A DNA stretch of 64,000 nt from positions 156,071 to 220,070 of the forward strand of contig NZ_JABBFQ010000005.1 of assembly GCF_018494055.1 (NCBI RefSeq), read 5' to 3'. Below the pieces are notes generated by a model. The model worked only from the letters and a program-made list of their open reading frames with translations, had not been told where the DNA came from and searched no databases. Shown piece after piece: positions 8,030 through 16,866 of the stretch. Every line of letters starts with the position of its first letter. Positions within the stretch are counted from its first letter, which is position 1. This DNA comes from Rosenbergiella epipactidis (GTDB taxonomy: Bacteria > Pseudomonadota > Gammaproteobacteria > Enterobacterales > Enterobacteriaceae). A program made the translations under genes and the position numbers.

Positions 8030-10302
8030 TTAAAAGTGCATACCGACTTCCATATAATATGTCCGACCGGACTCATTATAGGTATTGGCCCCCGCTCCCC
8101 AGAGATAGGCACCCGTGGTCGAGTTGCCTGTGGTTTGCGCATTACCCTCACGGAAATGGCGTTTATCAAACAGATTATCGATACCCGCCGTTAAATCAAT
8201 GTTCTTATTGATAGTGTAGGTTCTACTCATACCGACAATCGCATAAGGAGAGACTTCACGCGTTTCACTGCCTGAGGTTCGCTCACCTTGGTAATTATAT
8301 TTTTTCGGCTTTTGGCGACCGTACCACGTTAAGGTACCCTCGAAAGATAACTTATTCGTTGCCTGCCAATCTAAGGTCGAATTTATCGTGTATTTAGGGA
8401 TAACCGATAAATAATCATGAGTGGTCTTATTTTCATTCTTCAGAATATAAGTCAGGTTATTTTTCAGTGTGAGGCTATCGGTGATTGGGAAATTAAGCGT
8501 CCCCTCAATCCCTTCCACCACTGCTTTCGGTACGTTTTCCCATTTATAAATGTTGGCAGTACCATTGTTATATTCACTGGTATAACCGGCTTCAATTTTA
8601 TTATGGTAATCGTTGCGGTACCAGGTCACGCCTGCCTGCACATCATGAGCATTATGGTATTCGATGCCAATTTCTTTATTCACGCTAGCTTCAGCACTGA
8701 GATCCTTATTACCTTGCAGGTAACAACTGCCACCGCCGTAACAGCCTTGACCGTTGCTGTATAACAGATAGTTAGGATTGGTTTGATAAAGATTCGGCGC
8801 TTTCCACGCACGAGCAATCCCCATTTTCAAGGTAAAATCGCTCCCCAACTCTTGGGAGAGGTTTAAGGATGGGCTCCAGTCTCCACCGGAAATACTTTGG
8901 TGGTTAAAGCGAACGCCCGGGACGAGTTTAGTGCTGTCGGTCAGCTGCATATTGTCTTCAGCGAAAATGCCATAGATATCCGCTGAGCTATATTCAGAGC
9001 GCCCGGTACTGGAAATACCGTCAACGCTCCCCGCGCTGGCCGTCACCGTATTAGAGGTTGGATCTCGCATCGCTTGGTGATTGAATTCTGCCCCCACCGT
9101 GAGCACATGATCGACCCATGCTTGGAAAGGAATACTCACATCGGAGTGCACGTTGGTATCGTAGAGCGTGATGGTTGAGAACCCAGTATTCGTCGTACTG
9201 AAGATACCGGATGCGCCACCCGATAGGCCTTCATTTAGCCGCGTATTACGCGTTTTTTCAAACTGAACGTAGTTATTGGTGGACACCCCATTATCCCAAA
9301 TCCCGGTATATTTGAGCGCCAACGTTTGCCGATAGAGGACGTTAGTTTCGTTACCGTAATTCGCTTTCACCAACGCATTACTATTAGTATTTTGGGTATC
9401 TCCTGCATAGATATTCCCCTGCCGACTAAACCCAGTATCGAGTTCGATGTTCTGGTTTGGCATAAACTCCCATCGTAATACAGAATGAATTTCACGATTT
9501 AATGACCCTTTGCGGGGTAAGTGCCAGCATAGGTCCCTGTACGGGTTTGTGTGTGGCTTTTATTGATATCTTGGGCATCGGCCTGGGTTTTACTCCAGTT
9601 ACCGTATAGGCGGAAAGTGAGGTTATCAGCCAATTCACCGCTCAAGCTTGCGTTATAGCGTTGAGTCGCCCCTTCTGCTTTATGTTCAGGTGCATTGAAA
9701 TAAGAGTTAACGCTGCCATGCCACGCTTTGCTAGTTTGCTTAGTGATAATATTGACCACGCCACCCATTGCGCCGTTGCCATATAACGCCGCCGCTGGTC
9801 CACGAATAACGTCAATACGCTCAATCATTTCCGGCGGTACCCAGTTAGTATCACCGCGTGTATCACGCTCATCACTCCAACCATAACGAACAGAGTTACG
9901 GCTAGTGACCGGCATACCATCAATCAAGATCAGCGTATTTTCTGGCCCCATTCCCCGAATATCGATCTGCCGGTTATTGCCGCGCTGGCCACTGGTGGAG
10001 TTACCCGTTAGATTGACACCCGGTTGAGTACGAATGATTTCGGACAGATCTCGCTGGATAGGGTGTTTCTTTATCGCTTCGCTGGTGATGGTCGATACGC
10101 CCGGCGCTTGGAGGGTTTGTTGACGTGCCGTGACGACTAATCGACCTTCAGGTTTGGTGTCGCTGGATAACGTACTGGTGCCGGTATCTTTGGTCTCAAC
10201 AGTATCGGCAGTGTTACCTTCTGTCGCGGCCATCGCGCTAACCTGTAACCCAACCAGAACCAAAGGAATAACAAGCGGACGTATCACTTTTTTAATAAGC
10301 AT
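8030..10302 (-). pseudogene. fepA: TonB-dependent ferric enterobactin receptor FepA, single frameshift
   Basis: Two pieces together give a complete FepA-like receptor of about 757 residues. The first (10302-9499) carries a signal peptide, a TonB box region (LVVTARQ) and the plug domain (GNSTSGQRGNNRQIDIRGMG). The second continues to 8030 with the beta-barrel and ends in the outer-membrane signature YYMEVGMHF. Residues run ..GTYAGTYPAK then GSLNREIHSVLRW.., aligning with E. coli FepA without loss, so only one base is missing at 9505-9511. The break lies on A-AAG-GGT, which has the form of a -1 slippery heptamer. The receptor is therefore a recent pseudogene, a site of frameshifting, or a sequence error. 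Confidence 0.85.
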
Positions 10303-10362
10303 GAGCGTGTACTAGACAGACAGGATAAGAGTGACAGTAGAGTATCTTAATGAATATTAATG

Positions 10363-10386
10363 TAAATGATAGTGATTAGCATTTAC
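10363..10386. promoter_or_regulatory. Putative Fur box upstream of fepA
   Basis: TAAATGATAGTGATTAGCAT and the following bases form an imperfect palindrome close to the Fur consensus (GATAATGATAATCATTATC). It is about 60-85 bases upstream of the fepA start. Iron-dependent repression is expected from family knowledge. Confidence 0.6.
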
Positions 10387-10436
10387 ATTTCCTTAGCACT
10401 CTCTTTGCTTTAGACCGTCATTCCCGCAGTAAGGGG

Positions 10437-10886
10437 TTAGCCAAACTGCTGCTGATGCTGCTTTTTACGCTGTAAATAGTCGTTGTCGGCCCTAAGCTTA
10501 TCCCATGATTGTTTGAAGATCTTCGCTGCCGCCGCTTTCTCCTCATCGAGTTGATAAGGCAGTATTTTTCGGTTCTTATCGTACTTTTTTCCGCCGGGAT
10601 GGTTGGCATAGCGCCTTGCACGGGTATATCCCATCTGAATAAATTTACGCGCCATATCCATACCGACAAAATCGTCTTGTTGCCGATAATCCTCGAACAA
10701 TTGCATAATTTTATTGGCGGAGGCGGTTGCGCTGGCGACATCTTTAAATCGCCAATAGGGAAGAATTTCACTTTTATAAGGTTCGACCATCAACACTCCC
10801 TGTTCCCCACGCCCCACTTGATAGCGTTCGGGTTCTTTACGGAAATCAATGGTTGAAAAGTCTTGTTGATAGTTGAACGCTTTCAT
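10437..10886 (-). CDS. DUF4385 family protein
   Basis: This 149-residue protein contains DFRKEPERYQVGRGEQGVL, VEPYKSEILPYWRFKD, FVGMDMARKFIQMGYTRARR and YANHPGGKKY, the conserved blocks of DUF4385. It is rich in basic residues in the second half and shows no signal peptide or membrane segment, so it is probably cytoplasmic. Function is unknown. It is a single gene. It lies upstream of fepA on the same strand, but a gap with a Fur-box-like site separates them. Confidence 0.8.
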   Translation of the reverse strand: MKAFNYQQDFSTIDFRKEPERYQVGRGEQGVLMVEPYKSEILPYWRFKDVASATASANKIMQLFEDYRQQDDFVGMDMARKFIQMGYTRARRYANHPGGKKYDKNRKILPYQLDEEKAAAAKIFKQSWDKLRADNDYLQRKKQHQQQFG

Positions 10887-11156
10887 TAGTTACTCACCTT
10901 TTTTCGCTAATAATAAAGTATAGGTGAGAGTGAGGCGCAGGAAGGGTTAATCCTCAAATAGGTGACCCGCTCCTCAAAAAAGTGTCTTAACCGAACGTTG
11001 AGAAGAGTGAACGGATAATCGGCTCATCATTATTCTTTATTTTACGTTGAGCCGCTTCTCTATTAGGGTGCTGTTCTATTGCGTAGAATTTGGGTAGATT
11101 GAATCATGTAATAACATTGCACCCGCCACGTAAGCATGCGCGCAAAGGAATTACCG

Positions 11157-11687
11157 GTGGATAAGATTGATTCTTTAAGATTGGAATATCGTAGCTTATG
11201 CGATACTGATTGGCCTTTATTTTTGCCGTTACATGTCGATCGCCAAGTGATGACTTTTATTAGTGATCCGCTTGATGAAGAAACGATCCGCCGCCATTAT
11301 TTTGAGCCACGTTTACGACCTTGGCAGCCAGGCTGTAAACACTGGCTTTGCCTAATCATCAGTGAGAAGACCACAGGTATTCCTATTGGTGTAACCGGCT
11401 TTATCGAACGCAGTGACGGTATCGCCGAGGTAGGATTTATACTTAAACCTGAGTTTCAGGGGAAGGGTTATGGCCGTGAGTCATTAAAGGATATTATTCA
11501 GTTTGCCTTGACGCATTATCACTATCATAAATTAGTGGCGACGGTAACGTCAGGAAATGAAGCCTCACGTCGAACTTTAATCAGCGCCGGATTTCTGCAG
11601 GAGGGAACCTTAAGAAAAAACTATTATTTAAAAGGATCTTGGCAAGATGACTGGTTATTTGGATTATTGAGAGAAGAGACGGGATAG
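11157..11687 (+). CDS. GNAT-family N-acetyltransferase (RimJ/RimL-like)
   Basis: The protein has the GNAT acetyl-CoA site region EVGFILKPEFQGKGYGRESL (motif A, Q/RxxGxG/A as QGKGYG), followed by VTSGNEASRRTLISAGF and GTLRKNYYLKGSW. That C-terminal pattern is shared with RimJ/RimL-type acetyltransferases. The acceptor, protein N-terminus or small molecule, cannot be told. I prefer the GTG at 11157 because AAGGA lies 7 bases upstream; an in-frame ATG at 11136 lacks a ribosome binding site. It is followed by the racemase and ASCH genes on the same strand. Confidence 0.83.
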   Translation: MDKIDSLRLEYRSLCDTDWPLFLPLHVDRQVMTFISDPLDEETIRRHYFEPRLRPWQPGCKHWLCLIISEKTTGIPIGVTGFIERSDGIAEVGFILKPEFQGKGYGRESLKDIIQFALTHYHYHKLVATVTSGNEASRRTLISAGFLQEGTLRKNYYLKGSWQDDWLFGLLREETG

Positions 11688-11753
11688 TAATTCTTTAATA
11701 ATAATGCTTTTATGAATATCGACAAAGACGAAAATACCTTAAGAGCCAATATA

Positions 11754-12470
11754 ATGAAAAAAAGTAAAATTGGTATTTTAGCGGGAATGGGACCGCGCTC
11801 CACCGCCCCTTTTCTGGAAAAGATTATCGACGAATGCCAACGTCAATATGGCGCGACCTACGATATGGATTTTCCTGAAATGCATATTCTCTCTCTGCCG
11901 ACGCCCTTCTATCCTGGAAGACCGATTGATTGCGCTAAGATGCGTGAAGCGCTGCAGAAGGGTATTACCGATTTGGTAAAGAGTGGTGTGAGCTTAATCT
12001 CAGTCCCTTGTAATCTTGCGCATTGCTATTTTGACGAAATGATTGAAGCTTCACAGGGTATCCCTCTGCTGCATATTGCTGACTCGCTCTCTCCGTTACT
12101 GCCACCCCCGCCATCATCAGTCTGTTTACTGGCGACGCTCCCCACCCACGATGCTGACTTTTATCAGCACAGGCTCGGTAATAAGGGGATTACCCTTATC
12201 GATTCTGACGCGTTAAGAGAAAAAACCACCGCTCTACTCCCTATCCTTAAAGCTGAGGGATACCAAAACCGCCAGGTCCACGATTTATGGCAGGAGATTG
12301 TCGCCGAGATGAGTCGGTTAGGCGCCGAACAGGTGATTATTGCCTGCACAGACCTCAGCCCCTTAGTGAAAATAAGCGATGGATCGTCACTACACTTTAT
12401 TGATTCTATGGCAGCTTTAGCCACTGAAACCGTTACTGAGTATTTACGTCAAGTTGAGGGCCAATCATGA
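11754..12470 (+). CDS. Aspartate/glutamate racemase family protein
   Basis: This 238-residue protein starts MKKSKIGILAGMGPRST, the signature of amino-acid racemases of the aspartate racemase type. The two catalytic cysteines are in SVPCNLAHC (Cys86) and IIACTDLS (Cys198). The enzymes interconvert L- and D-amino acids by two-base catalysis without a cofactor. An earlier in-frame ATG at 11712 has no ribosome binding site and adds residues outside the family pattern, so I chose 11754. The end overlaps the ASCH gene by four bases (ATGA), implying coupled translation. Confidence 0.85.
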   Translation: MKKSKIGILAGMGPRSTAPFLEKIIDECQRQYGATYDMDFPEMHILSLPTPFYPGRPIDCAKMREALQKGITDLVKSGVSLISVPCNLAHCYFDEMIEASQGIPLLHIADSLSPLLPPPPSSVCLLATLPTHDADFYQHRLGNKGITLIDSDALREKTTALLPILKAEGYQNRQVHDLWQEIVAEMSRLGAEQVIIACTDLSPLVKISDGSSLHFIDSMAALATETVTEYLRQVEGQS

Positions 12471-12877
12471 CATTGCTTAATCACCTACAGACCAAATACC
12501 CTAATGCACTGGCTTGGGGCTTTGGCGACAGCGCGGCCATGGCTGATGAGCTTGCTAACCATGTGGTTGAAGGGCGTAAAACGGCTTCTTGCGGTTCACT
12601 GAGTGCCTACCTGAATGAGGTATCGCCCCCTACGGTCGGCAGCTACCATATTATCCTCAATGGTCGTGAAGAACCGGTATGCGTCATCCGACTGATCGCT
12701 ATGCGAATAGTGAGGTTCAATAAGGTGGAGGCTGAATTTGCCTATAAAGAGGGCGAGGGTGACCGTAGCCTAGCGTATTGGCAGCAAGAACATAAAGCCT
12801 TCTTCACCCGAGAAGGAAGCTTCAGCGAGACCATGGAACTTGTCGCAGAAGAGTTTGAGTTAGTGGAAGTCGTCTAA
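12467..12877 (+). CDS. ASCH domain-containing protein
   Basis: This 136-residue protein has the ASCH fold pattern: WGFGDSAAMADELANHVVEGRKTASCGSL, then GSYHIILNGREEPVCVIRL and EGEGDRSLAYWQQEHKAFF. ASCH domains are related to the PUA RNA-binding fold. One branch (YqfB) is an amidohydrolase on modified nucleosides, but nothing here fixes the role. It is coupled to the racemase gene by an ATGA overlap and is convergent with the lysE-type gene three bases further on. Confidence 0.82.
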   Translation: MTLLNHLQTKYPNALAWGFGDSAAMADELANHVVEGRKTASCGSLSAYLNEVSPPTVGSYHIILNGREEPVCVIRLIAMRIVRFNKVEAEFAYKEGEGDRSLAYWQQEHKAFFTREGSFSETMELVAEEFELVEVV

Positions 12878-12879
12878 CA

Positions 12880-13497
12880 TTATTTTAGAAGTAGCTTTAG
12901 CCCGAGCAACCCTAATATGCCCGCAGAGAGGCGATCTATCGCGACATTATTGCGGAGATAAACACGTTTTGGTAATGCTTGGCTTAAGATTATCGCGACA
13001 AATATAAACCATAAAAAATCGATGAAAAACGTCATTCCCGGTACCGTAAAATAGACTATCGTCGAGACATGATGATCGAGTAATGGGGTAAATAAACTCG
13101 CAAACACCATAGCCGTATTAGGATTACTCAGTTGCGTAAACAGTCCCCTAAATAAGGCTTGGGTGAAGGTCAGCGTAGGAGTGGCTAAATCCTTTTCTTT
13201 CACCTGCGGTTTTTTGTATAAAATGTTGACTGCGCGCCAGAGTAAGTAACCGCCGCCCAGCAGGTTTAAAACCTGATGCAGTCCAGGAATAATGTTCAAC
13301 ACTGCCTGTAACCCAAACAGGGCTATAAACGCAAAGATCATCGCCCCACTTCCCAAGCCGATCGCTACGCCGAGCGAGGCGGAAAATGGCGAGGAGAGTG
13401 CGACGCGAGTGGCGAGCAAAAAACTGGCGCCGGGGCTCATGGCTCCCACCCCTATCGCCATACCGATGGCACAAAGCTGAATGAAATCGCCGTCCAC
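12880..13497 (-). CDS. LysE/RhtB-family amino acid exporter
   Basis: This 205-residue membrane protein starts with GVGAMSPGASFLLATRVAL, the conserved LysE/RhtB N-terminal motif (SPGP-like), followed by about five or six hydrophobic segments and RGLFTQLSNPNTAMVFASLF. The family exports amino acids or related compounds across the inner membrane. The start is GTG with a strong AGGAGG upstream. The next upstream gene on the same strand encodes a DUF1543 protein. Confidence 0.86.
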   Translation of the reverse strand: MDGDFIQLCAIGMAIGVGAMSPGASFLLATRVALSSPFSASLGVAIGLGSGAMIFAFIALFGLQAVLNIIPGLHQVLNLLGGGYLLWRAVNILYKKPQVKEKDLATPTLTFTQALFRGLFTQLSNPNTAMVFASLFTPLLDHHVSTIVYFTVPGMTFFIDFLWFIFVAIILSQALPKRVYLRNNVAIDRLSAGILGLLGLKLLLK

Positions 13498-13535
13498 TTC
13501 TCCTCCTAATGTTTAGGTTTACTCGAGCAGTAATA

Positions 13536-14033
13536 TTATATCGGCTGGTAGCCCTGCCAGGCTGGGCGGTCAAGCTGACCTTCTGCCATTGGAATTAAAT
13601 GTAGATAACCGTCGCCAACTTTTTCGAGTAATAAGCAATTATCAACATCTTTGAGATTATCTTTATGCTGTTGCGCAGCACCAGATAATAAACGACTCAA
13701 TGCCTGTTTTTTTGCCTGCTTCGCGTCTTCGGCGACAAAAAGCCCGAACTCGTGCAGTTCAGCTAAGGTATCTGGCCGATATGCGCCGACATTCACAAAA
13801 AAAAGTTTCTGCGCAGCGTCAGAGGGTGTGTCTTGTAAGCTGACACGGTAGCCATCCACCCACGTGATCTGGGTATACCCATCTAGGTGAACCTTATTTT
13901 TATCGCCAAACCACGCTTTTTTTAGCGTCGGCCAAGCCTCTTCCGGCGTAGTCGCTGCCACAAATTGAATATCATGAACTTCAATATTTGATTTCCCGGC
14001 ATTTCCCCCGAGATAAAACATATATAAATTCAC
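13536..14033 (-). CDS. DUF1543 domain-containing protein
   Basis: This protein of about 165 residues begins (M)NLYMFYLGGNAGKSNIEVHD, the hallmark of DUF1543 proteins. It also has EEAWPTLKKAWFGDKNKVHLDGY and LFFVNVGAYRP. I chose the GTG at 14033 because GGGAG lies about 6 bases upstream and the family starts there; the longer open frame up to 14102 lacks support. Function is unknown. It is cytoplasmic by appearance and divergent from azlC. Confidence 0.78.
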   Translation of the reverse strand: MNLYMFYLGGNAGKSNIEVHDIQFVAATTPEEAWPTLKKAWFGDKNKVHLDGYTQITWVDGYRVSLQDTPSDAAQKLFFVNVGAYRPDTLAELHEFGLFVAEDAKQAKKQALSRLLSGAAQQHKDNLKDVDNCLLLEKVGDGYLHLIPMAEGQLDRPAWQGYQPI

Positions 14034-14139
14034 TAAAATCTCCCGATATTGACTCGAATCTATCTCGTATTTTCTAAGGCTGCCGCTTAGTATAGAAGCC
14101 ATAAGACTTCCCTATCACAGCCCGTTAGAAGAGGACCCC

Positions 14140-14874
14140 ATGGCGCAGCCTTCGTACCCAGCTACCCCTCATTCTCAGTATTACCATGAATTTTTACGCG
14201 GCGCGACAACGGTGATCCCCGTAATGATAGGCGTGCTCCCCTTCGGTTTACTCTTAGGGGCCCAAGCTGCCCAGAAAGGCTTATCTGTCGGACTATTAAG
14301 CTTGATGACCGGGCTAAATTTTGCGGGGGGATCTGAATTCGCTGCGGTTGCGCTCTGGAGTGCAACCCCTCATCTGATCACTATCGTTTTAGTCAGTATG
14401 CTGGTAAACAGTCGGCATTTAGTGATGGGCGCATCGCTTGCGCCCTACCTGAATCATCTACCTCGTCGTAAAGCCCTACCCGCCCTATTTTTTATGTGTG
14501 ATGAAAATTGGGCACTGGCCATGGCAGATGCTACGCGCCGCCGGGCCGCAGGACAGGAGCCTGCTTTCAGCTTGAGCTTCTATTTCGGTTTGGCGGTAAC
14601 CCTCTGGGCTGTGTGGTTAGCCTCTACTACTGTCGGCGCCTTAATCGGCCCGGTATTAGGCGATATTAGCCGGTGGGGCTTTGATATGGCATTTCCAGCG
14701 GTATTCTTGGTTTTACTTAAGGGGATGTGGAAAGGCATGCGCTGCGCAATCCCTTGGTTGGTCAGTCTACTCTGCGCAAGCTTGGCGTATCACTCTTTAC
14801 CGGGGGCGGCTTATGTCCCGATTGGTGCCATCACCGGTATTATTGCCATCGTGTTAATGGGAGCCAAAGCGTGA
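14140..14874 (+). CDS. azlC: AzlC-family branched-chain amino acid permease subunit
   Basis: This 244-residue polytopic protein has the AzlC pattern: GATTVIPVMIGVLPFGLLLGAQA, FAGGSEFAAVALW, SRHLVMGASLAPYL and FFMCDENWALAMAD. AzlC and AzlD form a two-part exporter for branched-chain amino acids or analogues such as 4-azaleucine. GAGG precedes the ATG. The azlD start overlaps the stop, as GTGA. Confidence 0.88.
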   Translation: MAQPSYPATPHSQYYHEFLRGATTVIPVMIGVLPFGLLLGAQAAQKGLSVGLLSLMTGLNFAGGSEFAAVALWSATPHLITIVLVSMLVNSRHLVMGASLAPYLNHLPRRKALPALFFMCDENWALAMADATRRRAAGQEPAFSLSFYFGLAVTLWAVWLASTTVGALIGPVLGDISRWGFDMAFPAVFLVLLKGMWKGMRCAIPWLVSLLCASLAYHSLPGAAYVPIGAITGIIAIVLMGAKA

Positions 14875-15164
14875 ATGATTTACCTGTCGCAACCATTTTA
14901 CTGATGGCACTCAGTACCTATTTCACCCGTACTCTCGGCTATTTGTTATTACGAAATCGTCAACTGAGTCCTCGTATGCAGGCCATAATGGATGCCGCTC
15001 CTGGATGCGTATTAATTACGATTATCTCCCCCTATTTTGTCACCGACAGGCCTGCTGATTTACTGGCGTTAGCCATCTCATTATTCGCAGCGTCACGCTG
15101 GGGGCTGTTACCCGTAGTGCTGATTAGCGTAGTGAGTACGGCTGTGTTGCGGTTTATGCTGTAG
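14871..15164 (+). CDS. azlD: AzlD-family small transporter subunit
   Basis: This 97-residue membrane protein contains ALSTYFTRTLGYLLLRNRQL, MQAIMDAAPGCVLITIISPYF and a hydrophobic C-terminus, matching AzlD. The start is GTG overlapping the azlC stop, with GGGAG about 10 bases upstream. It is the partner of AzlC in the exporter. Confidence 0.85.
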   Translation: MNDLPVATILLMALSTYFTRTLGYLLLRNRQLSPRMQAIMDAAPGCVLITIISPYFVTDRPADLLALAISLFAASRWGLLPVVLISVVSTAVLRFML

Positions 15165-15550
15165 CCAAACTCCCCGATAAACGAAAATAGTTACTCACTC
15201 TCACCCTATAGAGTTTTAGTGGCTACTTTCTTTCATGGCTAAAGACAAAATGGTTGTTAAAGAAAGGAAGTACTAACGATTAAGGTGAGGGGGATAGTTC
15301 AAATAATACAGACGCGAGATGAAGCATAAGTGGTCTGTTATTCAGGAGTTAGCCTCCGGCTACTTATATGCTGTCATTTTTCCGATTCATTCTGAAAATT
15401 GTGATGACAGTATTATCTACATTTAACGGTAGATTTCAGGAAATAAAGGTTCTACACCGAAGGTGACTGTCATGCTTACCTCGGGAAAACAATGATGACC
15501 GATTAATAAAAAGAGTCAGATATGAGTAAAGCCTTTTCTTCGCACGGCAT
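15165..15550. other. Intergenic stretch without a recognisable gene
   Basis: I see no convincing coding frame. There is an inverted pair, CTGTCAT..ATGACAG, near 15370-15412. A start-like ATGAGTAAAGCC near 15522 leads into the following terminator and encodes only 22 residues, so it is not called a gene. The stretch may hold remnants of the left edge of the defence island. Confidence 0.4.
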
Positions 15551-15588
15551 TCAAAAAAGCCCAGCATATTTTGCTGGGCTTTTTTTTG
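15551..15588. terminator. Bidirectional rho-independent terminator at the left edge of the island
   Basis: AAGCCCAGCA and TGCTGGGCTT form a perfect 10-bp stem with a 5-base loop, flanked by A and T runs. The stem resembles the glmS terminator at the other edge of the island; both contain CCCAGCATA and GCTGGG. Confidence 0.75.
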
Positions 15589-15817
15589 ATGTGGGAGGAC
15601 AAAAAAGATCTAAAATCAATCGGCTTGTAGTCCGCATTTTTTGAACCTCATTCGTAGAAGAATGACAAAAAAGATCTAAAACAGCATATTTCTAGCTAAA
15701 GTGCCTTTATGTAAAAAAGTGACAAAATAGTTATAAAATAGTCAATAGTATTGATAGCTATCAGATTGTTTAAAATTATTCAGATTCCACTTAGAGATCA
15801 AAATTATAAAATGAAAA

Positions 15818-16850
15818 CTATTTATCCTTTTTAAGTATAGCTTTGAGAGCTACAATATTAACTCTCCCGCCTTCTGCCTCTCTTAAACGACGCCGCTGTG
15901 CTGTATAGCGGTCAAACTCTAATTTCGCCTTATCATCAGCATCTTTTTTAGCGATGTTTCCCACTCCATTTAATACGTCCCGATCATTAAAACTTAAAAA
16001 TTGATCTAGTTTGTCGGCCCAGTCCTTTAAGAAAACTTATTACGACGTAGCGCTTGGTCTTCGGCAAAGTCGAGCCACATATTAACAATCAGATGAGACT
16101 CTTTGGTTTCACTTTCACATAGGTAGTTCTTGGCAACAATAACATCTGTCTTGAGTACTTCATCACCTTTATAGCTGGTTAAGCCCATATCCGACTTACT
16201 GGCATCCACACGGCTGACGATAAGCTCAGCAGCCGTCGTATGCATACTAGTATAATGCAGCTTGTTCTGAATGGTTTGGAAGAGGCGGTGGGTCTCTTGG
16301 TTAGATGGCTCGTAATCAGCAGCCATAGTAAAGATTTCTTTCACTCGAAGATAAACTCGACGTTACTAGCGCGGATATCACGAATACGTTCCAGCATTTC
16401 ATCAAAGTAATCTGGCACAACAGAATGACCAACGACCGGATTTTTTAAGCGCTCCTCATCCATGGCAAATCCCTTAATCAGATATTCTTTCAGGACTTGC
16501 GTTGCCCGTTGGCGGAACTGTGTACCACGCTGCGAACGAACTCTGTAACCTACACACAGAATGGCATCGAGATTGTAGTGGTCGATTCGTCGAGAGACTT
16601 CGCGAGTACCTTTTAATCGAACCATCCAAAATTTCCGGATGGTTGCTTTTTGTACAAACTCACCTTGGTTGTAGATATTGATTAGGTGCTCATTAACTGT
16701 ACGGACGTCTTTGTCATAAGGCTCAGCCATTGTAGCCTGAGAAAGCCACAACGTATCAGATTCAGATCAGCATTCGACGCGAATTTGACCATCCGTACTG
16801 GTGAAAAGAACAAACTCACCTTGAAGGGCTTGAGAGATGTTACCCGCCAT
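15818..16850 (-). pseudogene. RhuM-family protein, decayed
   Basis: Three pieces restore a RhuM-like protein. The N-terminal frame reads MAGNISQALQGEFVLF..TDGQIRVEC, then a TGA (16769-16767), then SESDTLWLSQATMAE and DVRTVNEHLINIYNQGEF. A one-base loss near 16364 separates it from RRVYLRVKEIFTMAADYE. A second loss near 16030 separates that from LKDWADKLDQFLSFNDRDVL and EFDRYTAQRRRLREAE. RhuM proteins are of unknown function and are often found near restriction genes. The gene is last in the restriction operon, 16 bases after the GHKL ATPase gene. One nonsense codon and two frameshifts indicate true decay. Confidence 0.82.
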
Positions 16851-16866
16851 GCAATCAACCTTTTAC

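Noticed and set aside
14727..14870. Longer N-terminal extension of azlD within azlC
   Set aside because: The GTG at 14871 overlapping the azlC stop has a ribosome binding site and gives the family length.
15522..15590. A 22-codon open frame starting MSKAFSSHG
   Set aside because: Most of it is the terminator hairpin and its T run.
16767..16769. In-frame TGA in rhuM as a possible selenocysteine codon
   Set aside because: No SECIS-like element was seen, RhuM is not a known selenoprotein family, and two further frameshifts break the same gene. A nonsense mutation is simpler.
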